Of a DNA stretch of 64,000 bases, positions 25,362 to 35,709 are shown in pieces. The notes under the pieces were generated by a model, which did no database searches, was not told the DNA's origin, and saw nothing but the letters and a program-made list of their open reading frames with translations. The stretch's first letter is position 1; each line of letters opens with the position of its first letter. The stretch comes from Candidatus Pantoea gossypiicola (GTDB taxonomy: Bacteria; Pseudomonadota; Gammaproteobacteria; Enterobacterales; Enterobacteriaceae): NCBI RefSeq assembly GCF_008632075.1, contig NZ_VWVM01000010.1, positions 103,071 to 167,070 on the forward strand, given 5' to 3'. The translations under genes were made by a program, and so were the position numbers.

Positions 25362-25385
25362 TTATGTCCAGATGTCTGGATGGCT
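25362..25385 (+). promoter_or_regulatory. MetJ-box-like site upstream of the sugar-type ABC operon
   Basis: AGATGTCT (25370-25377) matches the MetJ box AGACGTCT at seven of eight bases; the adjoining octamers TTATGTCC and GGATGGCT match at four and five. It is also the centre of the palindrome TCCAGATGTCTGGA. It lies about 100 bases before the ATPase gene. Compare the clearer boxes at the mtn genes. Confidence 0.5.
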
Positions 25386-25481
25386 AATAAGATTTCGTGC
25401 TAGCTTATGCGCTTTCGGCTGTTGCCGCGCCTGAAGGTTCAGGAAAAAATGCGGCCACTGTTTCTTCAGGAGAGTAATGAC

Positions 25482-26987
25482 ATGCCAGGGTTAAACCGCC
25501 TTGAGATGCGTAACATCTCCATCGCTTTTGGCGGGTTTGCCGCGCTATCGTCGGTGGATTTCCGCAGTGACGGCCATTCGGTCCATGCGCTGACCGGCGC
25601 GAACGGCGCTGGGAAGTCAACGTTGATGGCGATCCTGTCCGGCGCGCACAGCCACTACAGCGGCGAGATCCTGCTGGATGGTGAGCCGGTCTCCATCCGC
25701 ACGCCGCGTGATGCAAAACAGCTGGGTATCCATCTGGTTCAGCAGGAAGTGGATGTGGCCCTGGTGCCGCAACTCAGCGTGGCGGAAAACATTCTGCTGG
25801 ATAGGCTGGCAGAACCCGGTCACCGCTATCGCTGGAGCGAGATTCGCCGTCAGGCGCGGGCGCTGCTGACGCAGCTCGACGTGGCACTGGACGTCAACCG
25901 ACTGGTGGAGCGCTGCACCCTGGCGGAGAAACAGCAAATCCTGCTGGCGCGGGCACTGTCGCATCACTGCCGCTTCCTGATTCTGGATGAACCCACCGCC
26001 CCGCTGGATCAGCACGAAAGCGAGCGGCTGTTTGCTGTGGTCAGTCGTCTGCAGGCCAGTGGGATCGGCATAGTGTTTATCTCTCACCGCATTCATGAAC
26101 TGAAAGCCATCTGCGACCAGCTGACGGTACTACGTGATGGCCGCCTGATTGAAACCGGCCCGATGGCAGCGCTGAGCGGTGAGCAGATCGTCGAGAAGAT
26201 GCTGGGCCATCAGTTGACCGATATCTTCCCACCTCGCCGCGAAAAACAGGCGCAGCCACTGCTGCTGGCGGTAGAAGGCCTTCACGATGCGCAGCGGCTG
26301 CAGGATATCTCGCTAAGGCTGCACAAAGGCGAAATTCTGGGCATCGCCGGCCTGGCCGGCGCGGGGAAAACCGAACTCTGCAAAGCACTGTTTGGTGCCA
26401 GCAAAAGCCGCGTCAGTCGCGGGGAACTGCATGGTCAGCCGTGGCAGCCCCGCTCGCCGCATGACTCCGTCAGTCGCCGCATGGCGCTGGTGCCGGAAGA
26501 ACGGCGCAAAGAGGGGATCTTTATTGATGAGTCGGTCGCGATGAACCTCAGCGTCAGCGCGGACGACAGCTTTTCGCGCTGGAGCCTGTTCGGGCATCGT
26601 CAGGCGTGGCGTTGGGCGGAGCAGGTTATCCGACAGTTGCAGGTGCGCACCACTGGCCCGGCACAGACACTGCGGCGTCTCTCCGGCGGCAACCAGCAGA
26701 AGGTGGCCATTGGCAAATGGCTGCGCAACAACGCTGACGTGCTGATTTTCGATGAGCCGACCAAAGGCGTCGATATCAAAGCTAAAACCGAGCTGTTCAC
26801 CCTGATCGACAACCTGGCGCGCGAGGGGAAAGGCATCATCTACGCGTCGGGTGAATTTTCTGAACTGGTCGGCTTATGCGACCGGATTTGCGTGCTCTGG
26901 GATGGACGCATTGTGGCCGAACTGGCTGCACACGACGTCACCGAAGAGACGCTTTTGCTCTATTCCACCGGAGGAACCCCTGCGTGA
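25482..26987 (+). CDS. Sugar-type ABC importer, tandem ATPase subunit (RbsA-like; methylthioribose candidate)
   Basis: 501 residues with two ABC domains in one chain, as in RbsA, XylG and LsrA. The first Walker A is GANGAGKST (39-47); its signature is degenerate (TLAEKQQ), with Walker B FLILDEPTAPLD. The second Walker A is GLAGAGKTE, its signature LSGGNQQKVAIG and Walker B VLIFDEPTKGVD. The ATG at 25482 is chosen for its AGGAGAG site; upstream in-frame codons lack one. The gene overlaps the permease gene by four bases. The sugar is unknown; the MetJ-like site and nearby mtn genes suggest 5-methylthioribose. Confidence 0.88.
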   Translation: MPGLNRLEMRNISIAFGGFAALSSVDFRSDGHSVHALTGANGAGKSTLMAILSGAHSHYSGEILLDGEPVSIRTPRDAKQLGIHLVQQEVDVALVPQLSVAENILLDRLAEPGHRYRWSEIRRQARALLTQLDVALDVNRLVERCTLAEKQQILLARALSHHCRFLILDEPTAPLDQHESERLFAVVSRLQASGIGIVFISHRIHELKAICDQLTVLRDGRLIETGPMAALSGEQIVEKMLGHQLTDIFPPRREKQAQPLLLAVEGLHDAQRLQDISLRLHKGEILGIAGLAGAGKTELCKALFGASKSRVSRGELHGQPWQPRSPHDSVSRRMALVPEERRKEGIFIDESVAMNLSVSADDSFSRWSLFGHRQAWRWAEQVIRQLQVRTTGPAQTLRRLSGGNQQKVAIGKWLRNNADVLIFDEPTKGVDIKAKTELFTLIDNLAREGKGIIYASGEFSELVGLCDRICVLWDGRIVAELAAHDVTEETLLLYSTGGTPA

Positions 26988-27985
26988 GCAGCAAAGAGAC
27001 CCACCTGAAACTGACCGCCACTCCCTGGCATCACCAGCTATTCGATTTTCTCTATAAATGGGGCATGCTGCTTACGGTGGTGATCCTGATCGCCGCCTTT
27101 GGGCTGGCTTCCGACAGCTTCCTTGAACCCAATAACATCATCAACATTCTGCGTTCGATCGCGATTGTGACGGTGATTGCGATCGGCGTGTCCATCTCCC
27201 TGACGGTGGGCGGCTTTGATCTGTCGGTCGGCTCGACCGCCTCGCTTGCCAATGCGTTAGTGATTTCGCTGTTTGTCTGGTATGGCTTTGGCACGACCAC
27301 CGCCATCCTGATCACCCTGGTGCTCTGCACGCTGGTCGGGCTGTTCAACGCCTTCCTGATTGTGATTCTGCGCATCCCCGACATGCTGGCGACGCTGGCG
27401 ACACTCTTCGTGATTCAGGGTGTGGCGATGACCTACAGCTTTGGCGGGTCGATCACCGAGAACATGGTGCTGCCGAGCGGTGATATGGCGGAAGGGACCA
27501 TTCCGGCCGCATTTGGCCTGCTGGGTCAGGTGCCGACCATTGTGATCATCATGCTGGTGGTGACCGTCGCCGCACAGCTGGCGCTGTCCCTGACCAAGCA
27601 TGGCCGCCGCATGTATGCGCTGGGCGGTAATCCGGAAGCGGCGCGTCTCTCCGGCATCCGTACCACCCGCTACCGGGTACTGGCTTATGTAATCGCCTCA
27701 CTGCTGGCCGGTCTGGGCGGCATCCTGCTCGCCTCGCGTATCGGTTCATCGCAGGTCAACGCCGGTAGCGGCTATCTGATGGATGCGGTCGCGGCGGCGT
27801 GGATTGGCTTCTCGCTGGCCGGCTCCGGCAAGCCCAACGCGCTGGGCACGCTGGTCGGCGCGGTTATTCTCGGTGTGCTGCAGAACGGCCTGGTCATGCT
27901 CTCTGTGCCCTACTACGCCATGGACATTATTAAAGGGCTGGTGCTGGCGTTAGCACTGGCGATCACCTATATCCAGCGCCGCTGA
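26984..27985 (+). CDS. Sugar-type ABC importer, permease (RbsC/XylH-like)
   Basis: 333 residues, about nine to ten membrane helices. The hallmark segments of this permease family are present: GVSISLTVGGFDLSVGSTA (helix 2-3), RIPDMLATLATLFVIQGV, the cytoplasmic coupling loop YALGGNPEAARLSGI, and the final GLVLALALAITYIQRR. GTG at 26984 overlaps the ATPase stop (GTGA) and has GGAGGAAC seven bases upstream, so translation is coupled; the frame would also be open further upstream inside the ATPase gene, but that is not a real start. Confidence 0.88.
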   Translation: MSSKETHLKLTATPWHHQLFDFLYKWGMLLTVVILIAAFGLASDSFLEPNNIINILRSIAIVTVIAIGVSISLTVGGFDLSVGSTASLANALVISLFVWYGFGTTTAILITLVLCTLVGLFNAFLIVILRIPDMLATLATLFVIQGVAMTYSFGGSITENMVLPSGDMAEGTIPAAFGLLGQVPTIVIIMLVVTVAAQLALSLTKHGRRMYALGGNPEAARLSGIRTTRYRVLAYVIASLLAGLGGILLASRIGSSQVNAGSGYLMDAVAAAWIGFSLAGSGKPNALGTLVGAVILGVLQNGLVMLSVPYYAMDIIKGLVLALALAITYIQRR

Positions 27986-28010
27986 GGCGCGTTTTCCGGA
28001 GTTGATAACA

Positions 28011-29078
28011 ATGCAAAAAATAACACTCTCGCTGCTGGCTCTGAGCCTGCTGAACGCCAGCGCCGCCTTCGCGGAAACCGTTACCCCGGTGCCTGCGGCA
28101 ATCGCCAGCCATGATGGCCCGATTCGCATTGCGGTGATCCGTAACCTCGGCTCCGATGACAACACCACCCAGTTTGTTGCCGGTGCCATTCAGCAGGGTC
28201 GCCAGCTGGGCTTTAAGGTCAGCACCTTTCTCAGCAACGGCGACGATGCGCGCTTTCAGGATTTTGTGAATCAGGCGATCAGCCAGAAATATGACGGCAT
28301 CGTGCTGTCGCACGGTAAAGCGCCCTACGCAAGCGGACTGGTGAAGCGCATTGCCGATGCAGGTATCAAACTGTCGGTATTTGATACGCCGGTGGATAAC
28401 CCGATTCCGGGCGTCACTGTCACCGCGCAGGATGACGCTTCACTGGCACAGCTGTCGCTGGGTCAGCTTATCCACGATTTCAATGGCAAAGCGAACATCG
28501 TCAAGCTGTGGGTCGCCGGTTTCCCGCCGATGGAGCGCCGTCAGGTGGTGTATGAAAAACTGCTCAAAGAGAATCCGGGCATTCATCAGCTGGAGTCGAT
28601 TGGCGCTGTGTCGACGGATGTTCAGGGCGATACCGCCAACAAGATTGGTGCGATTCTGGCGAAATACCCGAAAGGCAAAATCGACGCCATCTGGGGTGCC
28701 TGGGATGCCTTCAGTCAGGGCGCTTACAAAGCGCTGCAGGAGAATGGCCGAACCGAGATTAAGCTCTACAGCATCGACGTCTCGAATCAGGATTTGCAGC
28801 TGATGCGCGAGAAAAACAGCCCATGGGTGCAGACGGTGGCGGTCGATCCTAAAACCATCGGCGCGGTGAATATGCGTCTGGTGGCGAAGAAAATTGCCGG
28901 TGAAGAGACGCCAGCGACGTATCAGTTTAAAGCGGCGTCAATCTCTCAGCAGCAGCTTAACAGCCAGCCTGGCGCGGTAAACGTCGCCTCGCTGAACAAA
29001 ATCATTCCGGGCTGGGGCAGCAATGAGGATTTCGTCGCACCGTGGTTTGCGACCCTGGCCGCGAAATATAAGAAGTAA
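28011..29078 (+). CDS. Sugar-type ABC importer, periplasmic binding protein
   Basis: 355 residues with a Sec signal peptide (MQKITLSLLALSLLNASAAFA, cut about residue 21) and a type I periplasmic-binding fold of the ribose/galactose group: RIAVIRNLGSDDNTTQFVAG, QAISQKYDGIVLSHG, KLSVFDTPVDNP, IDAIWGAWDAFSQGAYKAL. The mid-region Asp and Trp residues suit a pentose-like ligand. It is last in the operon, 25 bases after the permease. I cannot tell the exact ligand; methylthioribose is proposed from the neighbourhood and the MetJ-like site. Confidence 0.85.
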   Translation: MQKITLSLLALSLLNASAAFAETVTPVPAAIASHDGPIRIAVIRNLGSDDNTTQFVAGAIQQGRQLGFKVSTFLSNGDDARFQDFVNQAISQKYDGIVLSHGKAPYASGLVKRIADAGIKLSVFDTPVDNPIPGVTVTAQDDASLAQLSLGQLIHDFNGKANIVKLWVAGFPPMERRQVVYEKLLKENPGIHQLESIGAVSTDVQGDTANKIGAILAKYPKGKIDAIWGAWDAFSQGAYKALQENGRTEIKLYSIDVSNQDLQLMREKNSPWVQTVAVDPKTIGAVNMRLVAKKIAGEETPATYQFKAASISQQQLNSQPGAVNVASLNKIIPGWGSNEDFVAPWFATLAAKYKK

Positions 29079-29114
29079 TCCGGCGTCAGCCTCATCGGGC
29101 GGTGAGGCTGACCG

Positions 29115-30170
29115 TTACAGACCCAGCAGCAGCTGACGCTCCAGCTGGGGATCCACCATGGTGACATGTAATCCCACCAGCCTTACGCCCCGACCGGCAC
29201 GACGCTCATCCCAGGTTTTCCGGGCGATGGCAATCATGTCCTCTTTATTCAGCACCGGCCAGATATGCTCCTGGGTCGTCTGCTGAAAATCACTGAACTT
29301 CAGTTTCACGCCCTGCCGCGCCACCTGTTTGTCCGGTCGAATCTGCGTCAACCGGCGATCCAGTTCAGCATAGAGAAAGTCGATAATCTCCAGACAGGCG
29401 TCCCAGTCGCTGATATCTTCCGCCAGCGTGCGCTCCACCCCCAGCGATTTACGCTCGCGCTCCACGATCACCTCACGGTCATCAATGCCGTGGCTGCGCT
29501 CCCACAGCACCCGGCCAAACTTACCAAAGCGCTTCAGCAGCAGCGCTAAATCGGCCTTCTGCACGTCGCCACAGGTGACCAGCCCCATCTCCTCCAGCTT
29601 TTTGGCCGACACCTTGCCGACGCCTGGAATTTTCGCCAGCGGCAGGGACAGCAGAAAACCGGCCATCTCCGGCGGGGTAATTACATACTGTCCGTCCGGC
29701 TTATTCAGGTCCGAGGCAATCTTCGCCAGGAATTTAATCGGCGCGATACCCGCTGACGCGGTCAGTCTGGTTTCACGGAAGATGGTAGCGCGTATTTCCT
29801 TCGCCATCAGCGTGGCGGAGCCGTGACAGTGCGGGCTGTCGGTGACATCCAGATAGGCTTCATCAAGGGAGAGCGGTTCAATCAGCGGGGTGTAGCGGGT
29901 AAAGATGTCGCGAATCTGCGCGGAGGCTTCTTTGTAGGCGTCAAAACGGCCTGGCAGCAGGCGCAGATGCGGGCATAACTTGAGAGCCATGCCGGTTGGC
30001 ATCGCACTGCGCACGCCAAATTTGCGGGCCGGATAGTTGGCGGTGCTGATCACGCCACGACGTTCACGGCTGCCACCAATGGCGATCGGGATATCGCGCA
30101 GCTGGGGATTATCACGCATCTCCACCGCGGCATAGAAGCAGTCCATATCGACATGAATGATTTTACGCAT
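29115..30170 (-). CDS. dinB: DNA polymerase IV (DinB)
   Basis: Y-family translesion polymerase, 351 residues as in E. coli. Catalytic acids lie in [13 protein letters not shown] (Asp8) and [12 protein letters not shown] (Asp103-Glu104); the steric-gate Tyr/Phe at 12-13 and the fingers motif [19 protein letters not shown] are intact. It ends in the clamp-binding segment [10 protein letters not shown], whose last residues match the E. coli beta-clamp motif. The ATG at 30170 has GGAGGGGG upstream and matches the family start MRKIIHVD. A LexA box lies in the promoter, so it is SOS-regulated. Confidence 0.97.
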   Translation of the reverse strand: MRKIIHVDMDCFYAAVEMRDNPQLRDIPIAIGGSRERRGVISTANYPARKFGVRSAMPTGMALKLCPHLRLLPGRFDAYKEASAQIRDIFTRYTPLIEPLSLDEAYLDVTDSPHCHGSATLMAKEIRATIFRETRLTASAGIAPIKFLAKIASDLNKPDGQYVITPPEMAGFLLSLPLAKIPGVGKVSAKKLEEMGLVTCGDVQKADLALLLKRFGKFGRVLWERSHGIDDREVIVERERKSLGVERTLAEDISDWDACLEIIDFLYAELDRRLTQIRPDKQVARQGVKLKFSDFQQTTQEHIWPVLNKEDMIAIARKTWDERRAGRGVRLVGLHVTMVDPQLERQLLLGL

Positions 30171-30181
30171 ACCCCCTCCGG

Positions 30182-30201
30182 CACTGGATAAGTATACAGT
30201 T
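30182..30201 (-). promoter_or_regulatory. LexA box of dinB
   Basis: On the minus strand AACTGTATACTTATCCAGTG, twelve bases before the dinB start. It follows CTGT-N8-ACAG with one change (CCAG), the same deviation as in the E. coli dinB operator. Confidence 0.85.
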
Positions 30202-30414
30202 GGCAGGGGTAACTGCAATATTTGTCGCACCCACAATTAAAGTTTACAAATTTGTGGCCGAATATCTTTCAGTAAATCGCGAATCTGGCCGTCGGTGTCT
30301 TGCTAAAAAAACAGACAATGTTTAATGTTTCGCTGCGGTAGCGGACAGTTCCGATAATGCAAACAAAGACGCACTATTTGCGTCATGTTCTCTTCACCTC
30401 AAGGTATACACAGC

Positions 30415-31161
30415 ATGGGCAAAATCGCACTCCTGTTTGCGATGATTTTACTGCCAGCCCTCAGCATGGCAATGACACCCGAACCCGTTCAGTCAGCGGC
30501 ACCGGTCAGCAAAGAATTAAAGAAACAGTTACTCGGTACCCCGGTCTATATCCAGATCTTCAAGGAAGAACGCACACTCGAACTCTACGGCAAAATCGGT
30601 AACGAATTCCGCCTGCTGGATACCTATCGCATCTGTAACTTTTCTGGTGGCCTCGGCCCGAAACGGCGTGAAGGCGATTTCAAAAGCCCGGAAGGTTTTT
30701 ACAACGTGAAGCTGAATCAGCTGAAGCCGGATAGCCGCTTTTATCGCGCGATTAACATCGGCTTCCCGAATCAGTACGATCGTAATCAGGGATATAGCGG
30801 CAACTACCTGATGATTCATGGCGACTGTAAGTCGATTGGCTGCTATGCCATGACTAACGCCTATATGGATGAGATTTTTACTTATGTGAACGCGGCGCTG
30901 CGTAATGGCCAGCAGGATGTCAGCATCAGCATCTATCCGTTCCGCATGACCGACAGCAACATGCAGCGTCACCGCTACTCCACCTATGCCAGCTTCTGGC
31001 AGCAGCTGCAGCCGGGATACGCTTACTTTGCGAAGTATCACCAGCCGCCGATGGTCAATGTCGCCAGCGGGAAATATGTGATGAACAGCAGCCCGGCACC
31101 GGTTTTAGCCAGTCCCGAAGCCGCTTCCCGTTCATTCCTGGCGCTCTCCAAGGCAGAATAA
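30415..31161 (+). CDS. dpaA: L,D-transpeptidase-fold amidase DpaA (YafK), releases Lpp from peptidoglycan
   Basis: A 248-residue periplasmic protein with signal peptide ([18 protein letters not shown]). The YkuD-type domain has the catalytic HGDC...SIGCYAMTN segment, with the active Cys in GCYAM. Other family blocks are [39 protein letters not shown] and [10 protein letters not shown]. In E. coli this protein (LdtF/DpaA) cuts the bond between Braun lipoprotein and peptidoglycan rather than making cross-links. It is next to dinB as in E. coli. Its last 30 bases overlap the end of the convergent yafJ. Confidence 0.92.
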   Translation: MGKIALLFAMILLPALSMAMTPEPVQSAAPVSKELKKQLLGTPVYIQIFKEERTLELYGKIGNEFRLLDTYRICNFSGGLGPKRREGDFKSPEGFYNVKLNQLKPDSRFYRAINIGFPNQYDRNQGYSGNYLMIHGDCKSIGCYAMTNAYMDEIFTYVNAALRNGQQDVSISIYPFRMTDSNMQRHRYSTYASFWQQLQPGYAYFAKYHQPPMVNVASGKYVMNSSPAPVLASPEAASRSFLALSKAE

Positions 31162-31899
31162 TGCCCATTCACCTGGCGCAATCCGCTGCCAGGTTTCATT
31201 GGCCGTCAGTGGCTGCGTAGCAATCACCGTCACCACGTCATGCGGCGTGGTGTGCTGCTGGAAATCAACTTCCACATCCTGATCCAGTAACTGCGCCCGG
31301 CCAAACGGTGCCCGACGGGTGATCCAGAACAGGTTGGTGGAGCAGAAAGCCATCAGATACCGGCCATCTGACAGCAGCATGTTAAATACGCCCTTCTGCC
31401 GTAACGAACCGGCCAGCTCGCCAATGAAGCGGAACACCGCCGGCCAGTTGCCCGGCGTGCGTGGATAACGCGTCGCCAGCTGATGCAGGATCCAGCAGAA
31501 CGCCTTCTCACTGTCGGTTTCCCCCACCGGCCGGAATGTGCCGGTCTCCAGCTGACGATAGCCCTTGAGCTGACCGTTGTGCGCATAGGTCCAGTTCCGG
31601 CCCCACAGCTCGCGGGTAAATGGATGGGTGTTTTCCAGCGACACCTGACCCCGATTCGCCTGGCGGATGTGCGCCACCACCGAATGCGATTTAATCGGAT
31701 ACTCCTGCACCAGACGCGCAATCGGCGAGTTAAAGCTCGGCAGCGGATCTTTAAACGTACGACAACCTTTATCTTCGTAAAAGGTAATGCCCCAGCCATC
31801 TTTATGAGGCCCGGTTCCACCGCCACGCTGAACCAGTCCGGTAAAGCTGAAACAGATATCCGTGGGAACATTGGCGCTCATCCCGAGCAATTCGCACAT
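31132..31899 (-). CDS. yafJ: Class II glutamine amidotransferase-like protein YafJ
   Basis: 255 residues, the E. coli YafJ length. The N-terminal Cys2 ([12 protein letters not shown]) is the nucleophile after Met removal, as in Ntn glutamine amidotransferases. [19 protein letters not shown] and [13 protein letters not shown] are the glutamine-pocket motifs. No synthetase domain is fused, and the physiological acceptor is unknown. Start 31899 is preferred because it exposes Cys2 and has AGGTGG upstream. The gene ends inside the 3' end of dpaA. Confidence 0.92.
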   Translation of the reverse strand: MCELLGMSANVPTDICFSFTGLVQRGGGTGPHKDGWGITFYEDKGCRTFKDPLPSFNSPIARLVQEYPIKSHSVVAHIRQANRGQVSLENTHPFTRELWGRNWTYAHNGQLKGYRQLETGTFRPVGETDSEKAFCWILHQLATRYPRTPGNWPAVFRFIGELAGSLRQKGVFNMLLSDGRYLMAFCSTNLFWITRRAPFGRAQLLDQDVEVDFQQHTTPHDVVTVIATQPLTANETWQRIAPGEWALFCLGERQE

Positions 31900-31950
31900 A
31901 GCCACCACCTCTGATTAAGCGGCCTCCCGTCTGTCAGGAGGCCCGCACAC

Positions 31951-32529
31951 TTACTTCACCATCTCTTTTTCGATCAGCAGCATCAGGATGTGGATCACTT
32001 TTATGTGGATCTCCTGAATGCGATCGGCATAACCGAAGTGTGGCACGCGGATCTCAATATCGGCACTGCCTGCCATCTTACCGCCATCTTTACCGGTCAG
32101 GGTGATCACTTTCATCCCCTGCGCACGCGCAGCTTCAATCGCTTTAATAATATTGGCAGAGTTGCCGGAGGTTGAGAGGCCCAGCAACACATCGCCTGGT
32201 CGCCCTACCGCTTCCACATAGCGCGAAAAGACATAGTCATAACCAAAGTCATTACTGACGCAGGAGAGATGGCTGACATCTGAGATGGCAATCGCCGGAT
32301 AGCCAGGACGATTTTCACGGTAGCGACCGGTCAGCTCTTCGGCGAAGTGCATCGCATCACAATGTGAACCGCCGTTACCGCAGGAAAGCACCTTGCCGCC
32401 CGCCTTAAAGCTGTCAGCCAGCAGCACCGCAGCACGTTGGATCGCATGAATATTGGCGTCATCGCTGAGGAATTTAGTCAGCGTATCAGCAGCTTCATTA
32501 AGCTCAGAGCGGATGATGTCCTGGTACAT
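31951..32529 (-). CDS. gmhA: Sedoheptulose-7-phosphate isomerase (GmhA)
   Basis: First step of ADP-heptose synthesis for the lipopolysaccharide inner core. 192 residues, a SIS-fold protein with [16 protein letters not shown] (phosphate and zinc site, about 52-67), [14 protein letters not shown] (about 119-132) and the C-terminal [15 protein letters not shown] helix carrying the active-site Glu and His. Length and start match E. coli. It diverges from fadE. Confidence 0.96.
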   Translation of the reverse strand: MYQDIIRSELNEAADTLTKFLSDDANIHAIQRAAVLLADSFKAGGKVLSCGNGGSHCDAMHFAEELTGRYRENRPGYPAIAISDVSHLSCVSNDFGYDYVFSRYVEAVGRPGDVLLGLSTSGNSANIIKAIEAARAQGMKVITLTGKDGGKMAGSADIEIRVPHFGYADRIQEIHIKVIHILMLLIEKEMVK

Positions 32530-32745
32530 AGGGATGTCCTTTTTTAGGAGAGGTTAATCGCAGCAAGTTTAACGGAATGGCCGGTCAGCGCAAAGCGTCA
32601 TCCCATGTCCGGTCGGGCAGTGACGTCGATTATCATTGCCACAGTTGATGCAAAAATGGGCTAAAAACGGTTTTTGTGAGGCAGGTTGTAATTGCGATGT
32701 AAACAAATTGATAAATCCTTCCAACTACTCTAAACCTCTCTACAC

Positions 32746-32762
32746 AACAGGTCAGACCTCTT
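32746..32762 (+). promoter_or_regulatory. FadR operator upstream of fadE
   Basis: AACAGGTCAGACCTCTT contains the palindromic FadR core GGTCNGACC and lies 20 bases before the fadE start, where binding would block transcription until long-chain acyl-CoA releases FadR. Confidence 0.7.
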
Positions 32763-32782
32763 ACTTCCTGGAGCGGTTTATC

Positions 32783-35233
32783 ATGATAATTGTTTCAATA
32801 TTTGCCACGCTGGCGCTGATTGGCGCTCTGTTCTATCACCGCCTGTCGTTACGGCTCAGCAGCACAATCCTGTTGCTGTGGACTGCGGCGATGGCTGTTG
32901 CTCATCTCTGGACGCCGTGGCTGCTGCTGCCGCTGGCGATCGTCCTGCTGCCGTTTAACCTGCCATCATTACGTCGCAGCCTGTTTTCAGCGCCGATCTT
33001 TCAGCGCTTCCAGAAGGTGATGCCGCCGATGTCGCGCACCGAGAAAGAAGCGATCGAGGCGGGCACCACCTGGTGGGAAGGCGATCTGTTCCAGGGCAAA
33101 CCGGACTGGCAGAAGCTGCACAACTATCCGCAGCCGCGCCTGACTGCCGAAGAGCAGGCTTTTCTGGATGGCCCGGTCGAAGAAGCGTGCCGCATGGCTA
33201 ACGATTTCCAGATTACCCATGAGCTGGCCGATATGCCGCCGGAACTCTGGGCTTATCTGAAAGAGCATCGTTTCTTCGCGATGATCATTAAGAAGGAGTA
33301 TGGCGGCCTCGATTTCTCCGCCTATGCACAGGCCTGCGTATTGCAAAAACTGTCGGGCGTCTCCGGGATTCTGGCGATTACCGTGGGTGTACCTAACTCA
33401 CTGGGTCCGGGCGAACTGCTGCAGCACTACGGCACCGAAGAGCAGAAAAATCACTATTTACCGCGGCTGGCACGCGGCGATGAGATCCCCTGCTTTGCGC
33501 TGACCAGCCCGGAAGCGGGTTCAGATGCCGGTGCGATCCCCGATACCGGTGTCGTCTGCATGGGCGAATGGAAGGGTCAGCAGGTGCTGGGCATGCGGCT
33601 GACCTGGAACAAGCGCTACATTACGCTGGCACCGATCGCCACCGTACTGGGCCTGGCCTTTAAACTCTCCGACCCGGATCATCTGCTCAGCGACAATGAG
33701 AATCCTGGCATTACCTGTGCATTAATCCCAACGAATACGCCCGGCGTGGAAATTGGCCATCGCCACTTCCCGCTTAACGTGCCGTTCCAGAACGGGCCGA
33801 CGCGTGGCAACAACATCTTTGTGCCGATTGACTATATTATCGGCGGCCCGGAAATGGCCGGTCAGGGCTGGCGGATGCTGGTGGAGTGTCTGTCAGTGGG
33901 ACGCGGCATTACGCTGCCATCGAACTCAACCGGCAGCCTGAAAACGGTAGCGCTGGCGACAGGCGCATATGCCCATATCCGCCGTCAGTTCCGGGTTTCA
34001 ATCGGTAAGATGGAAGGGATTGAAGAGCCGCTGGCGCGCATTGCCGGTAACGCTTATGTGATGGATGCGGCGGCTACGCTGATTACGGCCGGGATTATGC
34101 AGGGTGAAAAACCCGCGGTGCTGTCGGCAATTGTGAAATATCACTGCACCCATCGTGGTCAGCGCGCCATTATCGACGCCATGGATATTGCGGGCGGTAA
34201 AGGCATCATGCTCGGCAACAGCAACTTCCTGGCCCGTGCCTATCAGGGCGCGCCGATCGCTATCACGGTAGAAGGCGCGAACATTCTGACCCGCAGCATG
34301 ATTATCTTCGGACAGGGCGCGATTCGCTGCCATCCTTATGTGCTGCAGGAGATGGCGGCAGCGGCCAGCAATGATGTTAATGCGTTTGATGGGGCGCTGT
34401 TCAGCCATATCGGTTATGTGGGCAGCAGCACTATGCGCAGTCTGTGGCTGGGCTTAACCGCCGGGCGCACCAGCGCCAGTCCGACCCGCGATGGCACCCG
34501 CCGTTATTACCAGCACCTGAACCGCATCAGTGCCAACCTGGCGTTGCTCTCTGATGTGTCAATGGCGGTGCTGGGCGGCAGCCTGAAACGTCGCGAACGT
34601 ATTTCGGCGCGTCTGGGCGATGTGCTGAGCCAGCTCTATCTCGCCTCCGCGACGCTGAAACGCTATGACGATGAAGGCCGCAACGAAGCCGATCTGTCGC
34701 TGGTCCACTGGGGCGTACAGGATGCGCTGCATCAGGCGGAAGTGGCTATGGACGATCTGCTGCGCAACTTCCCGAACCGTCTGGTGGCGGGCGCATTGCG
34801 AATGACCATTTTTGCAGGCGGTCATCACTGCCCTGCGCCATCTGATCGCCTGGATCATCAGCTGGCCAAAATGCTGCAACAGCCGTCAGCCACCCGCAGC
34901 CGTCTGGGCCGTGGCATGTACCTGACACCGAGTAAACACAACCCTGCCGGTCAGCTGGAACAGGCGTTACAGGATGTCATGGCGGCAGAAGTGATCCATG
35001 ACAGGTTGTGCAAACAGACAAAACAGCACCTCTCTTTTACCCGGCTGGATGCGCTGGCGAAGCGCGCGCTGGAGCAGGGCTGGATTGATGCTAAAGAGGC
35101 TGAAGTGTTGCAGCGTGCTGAAGCCAGTCGTCTGCGGTCGATTAACGTTGATGAGTTTGAGCCGGAAGCACTGGCGGTGCCGGTGCCGGAGAAAGCGCCT
35201 CAGCCTGCATCACGGGCGAGTGAGGCGGCGTAG
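32783..35233 (+). CDS. fadE: Acyl-CoA dehydrogenase FadE
   Basis: First enzyme of fatty-acid beta-oxidation, using FAD. 816 residues, against 814 in E. coli. The N-terminus carries two hydrophobic segments (about 2-18 and 25-55) that attach it to the inner membrane. The dehydrogenase core follows, with [50 protein letters not shown] and GAIRCHPYV, and a long C-terminal extension typical of FadE. The start at 32783 matches E. coli MMILSI; a longer in-frame stretch upstream has no ribosome-binding site, whereas CTGGAG precedes 32783. Confidence 0.97.
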   Translation: MIIVSIFATLALIGALFYHRLSLRLSSTILLLWTAAMAVAHLWTPWLLLPLAIVLLPFNLPSLRRSLFSAPIFQRFQKVMPPMSRTEKEAIEAGTTWWEGDLFQGKPDWQKLHNYPQPRLTAEEQAFLDGPVEEACRMANDFQITHELADMPPELWAYLKEHRFFAMIIKKEYGGLDFSAYAQACVLQKLSGVSGILAITVGVPNSLGPGELLQHYGTEEQKNHYLPRLARGDEIPCFALTSPEAGSDAGAIPDTGVVCMGEWKGQQVLGMRLTWNKRYITLAPIATVLGLAFKLSDPDHLLSDNENPGITCALIPTNTPGVEIGHRHFPLNVPFQNGPTRGNNIFVPIDYIIGGPEMAGQGWRMLVECLSVGRGITLPSNSTGSLKTVALATGAYAHIRRQFRVSIGKMEGIEEPLARIAGNAYVMDAAATLITAGIMQGEKPAVLSAIVKYHCTHRGQRAIIDAMDIAGGKGIMLGNSNFLARAYQGAPIAITVEGANILTRSMIIFGQGAIRCHPYVLQEMAAAASNDVNAFDGALFSHIGYVGSSTMRSLWLGLTAGRTSASPTRDGTRRYYQHLNRISANLALLSDVSMAVLGGSLKRRERISARLGDVLSQLYLASATLKRYDDEGRNEADLSLVHWGVQDALHQAEVAMDDLLRNFPNRLVAGALRMTIFAGGHHCPAPSDRLDHQLAKMLQQPSATRSRLGRGMYLTPSKHNPAGQLEQALQDVMAAEVIHDRLCKQTKQHLSFTRLDALAKRALEQGWIDAKEAEVLQRAEASRLRSINVDEFEPEALAVPVPEKAPQPASRASEAA

Positions 35234-35380
35234 GATTCAGTGCCGATGTGATGTCGGCATCGGGTACCGAATTTAAAGCGATGGGAGTCAGCACTGTTTT
35301 CAGAGGTCGACGCCTCGTTGGCCAAAGAGAGCTGACCATGACAAATCCAGGTGAATCTGACCGCAACAGATTAGCTTAAG

Positions 35381-35640
35381 GCGCAGGGAACAGGGTCAGA
35401 AGAGGAAAGCGTCCCGCGCCACGGACAAAAACGCCGGGAGCGTTTTTGAACAACGCAAAGCGTTGGCCCGTTTACGGGCGCACCTCAGGGATGAGGTGCG
35501 TACTAAAAACGCCGGGAGCGTTTTTGAACAACGCAAAGCGTTGGCCCGTTTACGGGCGCACCTCAGGGATGAGGTGCGTAATTGCGCGGGCCAAGCGAGC
35601 CAGGGATGGCTTTAGCGACTTTCCGATCTGACCCTATTTC
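35381..35640. repeat. Long palindromic intergenic repeat, copy C
   Basis: The outer arms AGGGTCAGAAGAGGAAAGCG (from 35392) and, in reverse complement, AGGGTCAGATCGGAAAGTC (ending 35634) bracket about 245 bases. Internal hairpins include CACCTCAGGGATGAGGTG. Shared blocks with the elements at 434-513 and 20901-21012 define one family. The remaining parts of the 35234-35707 gap hold nothing else apart from a terminator. Confidence 0.65.
35427..35580. repeat. Tandem duplication inside palindromic element C
   Basis: The 76-base unit AAAAACGCCGGGAGCG...GATGAGGTGCGTA occurs at 35427-35502 and again, apparently identically, at 35505-35580, separated by CT. Perfect identity implies a recent duplication. 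Confidence 0.9.
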
Positions 35641-35681
35641 CGGCGCGGGCACACTCTTACAGCCAGCCTTTGATTTACCTG

Positions 35682-35709
35682 AAAGCCGACATCACGTCGG
35701 CCTTTTTTT
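35682..35709 (+). terminator. Terminator between fadE and mtnK
   Basis: GCCGAC and GTCGGC form a stem around ATCAC, followed by CTTTTTTT. The T run overlaps the mtnK stop codon on the other strand. In the mtnK direction the T tract is poor. Confidence 0.7.
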
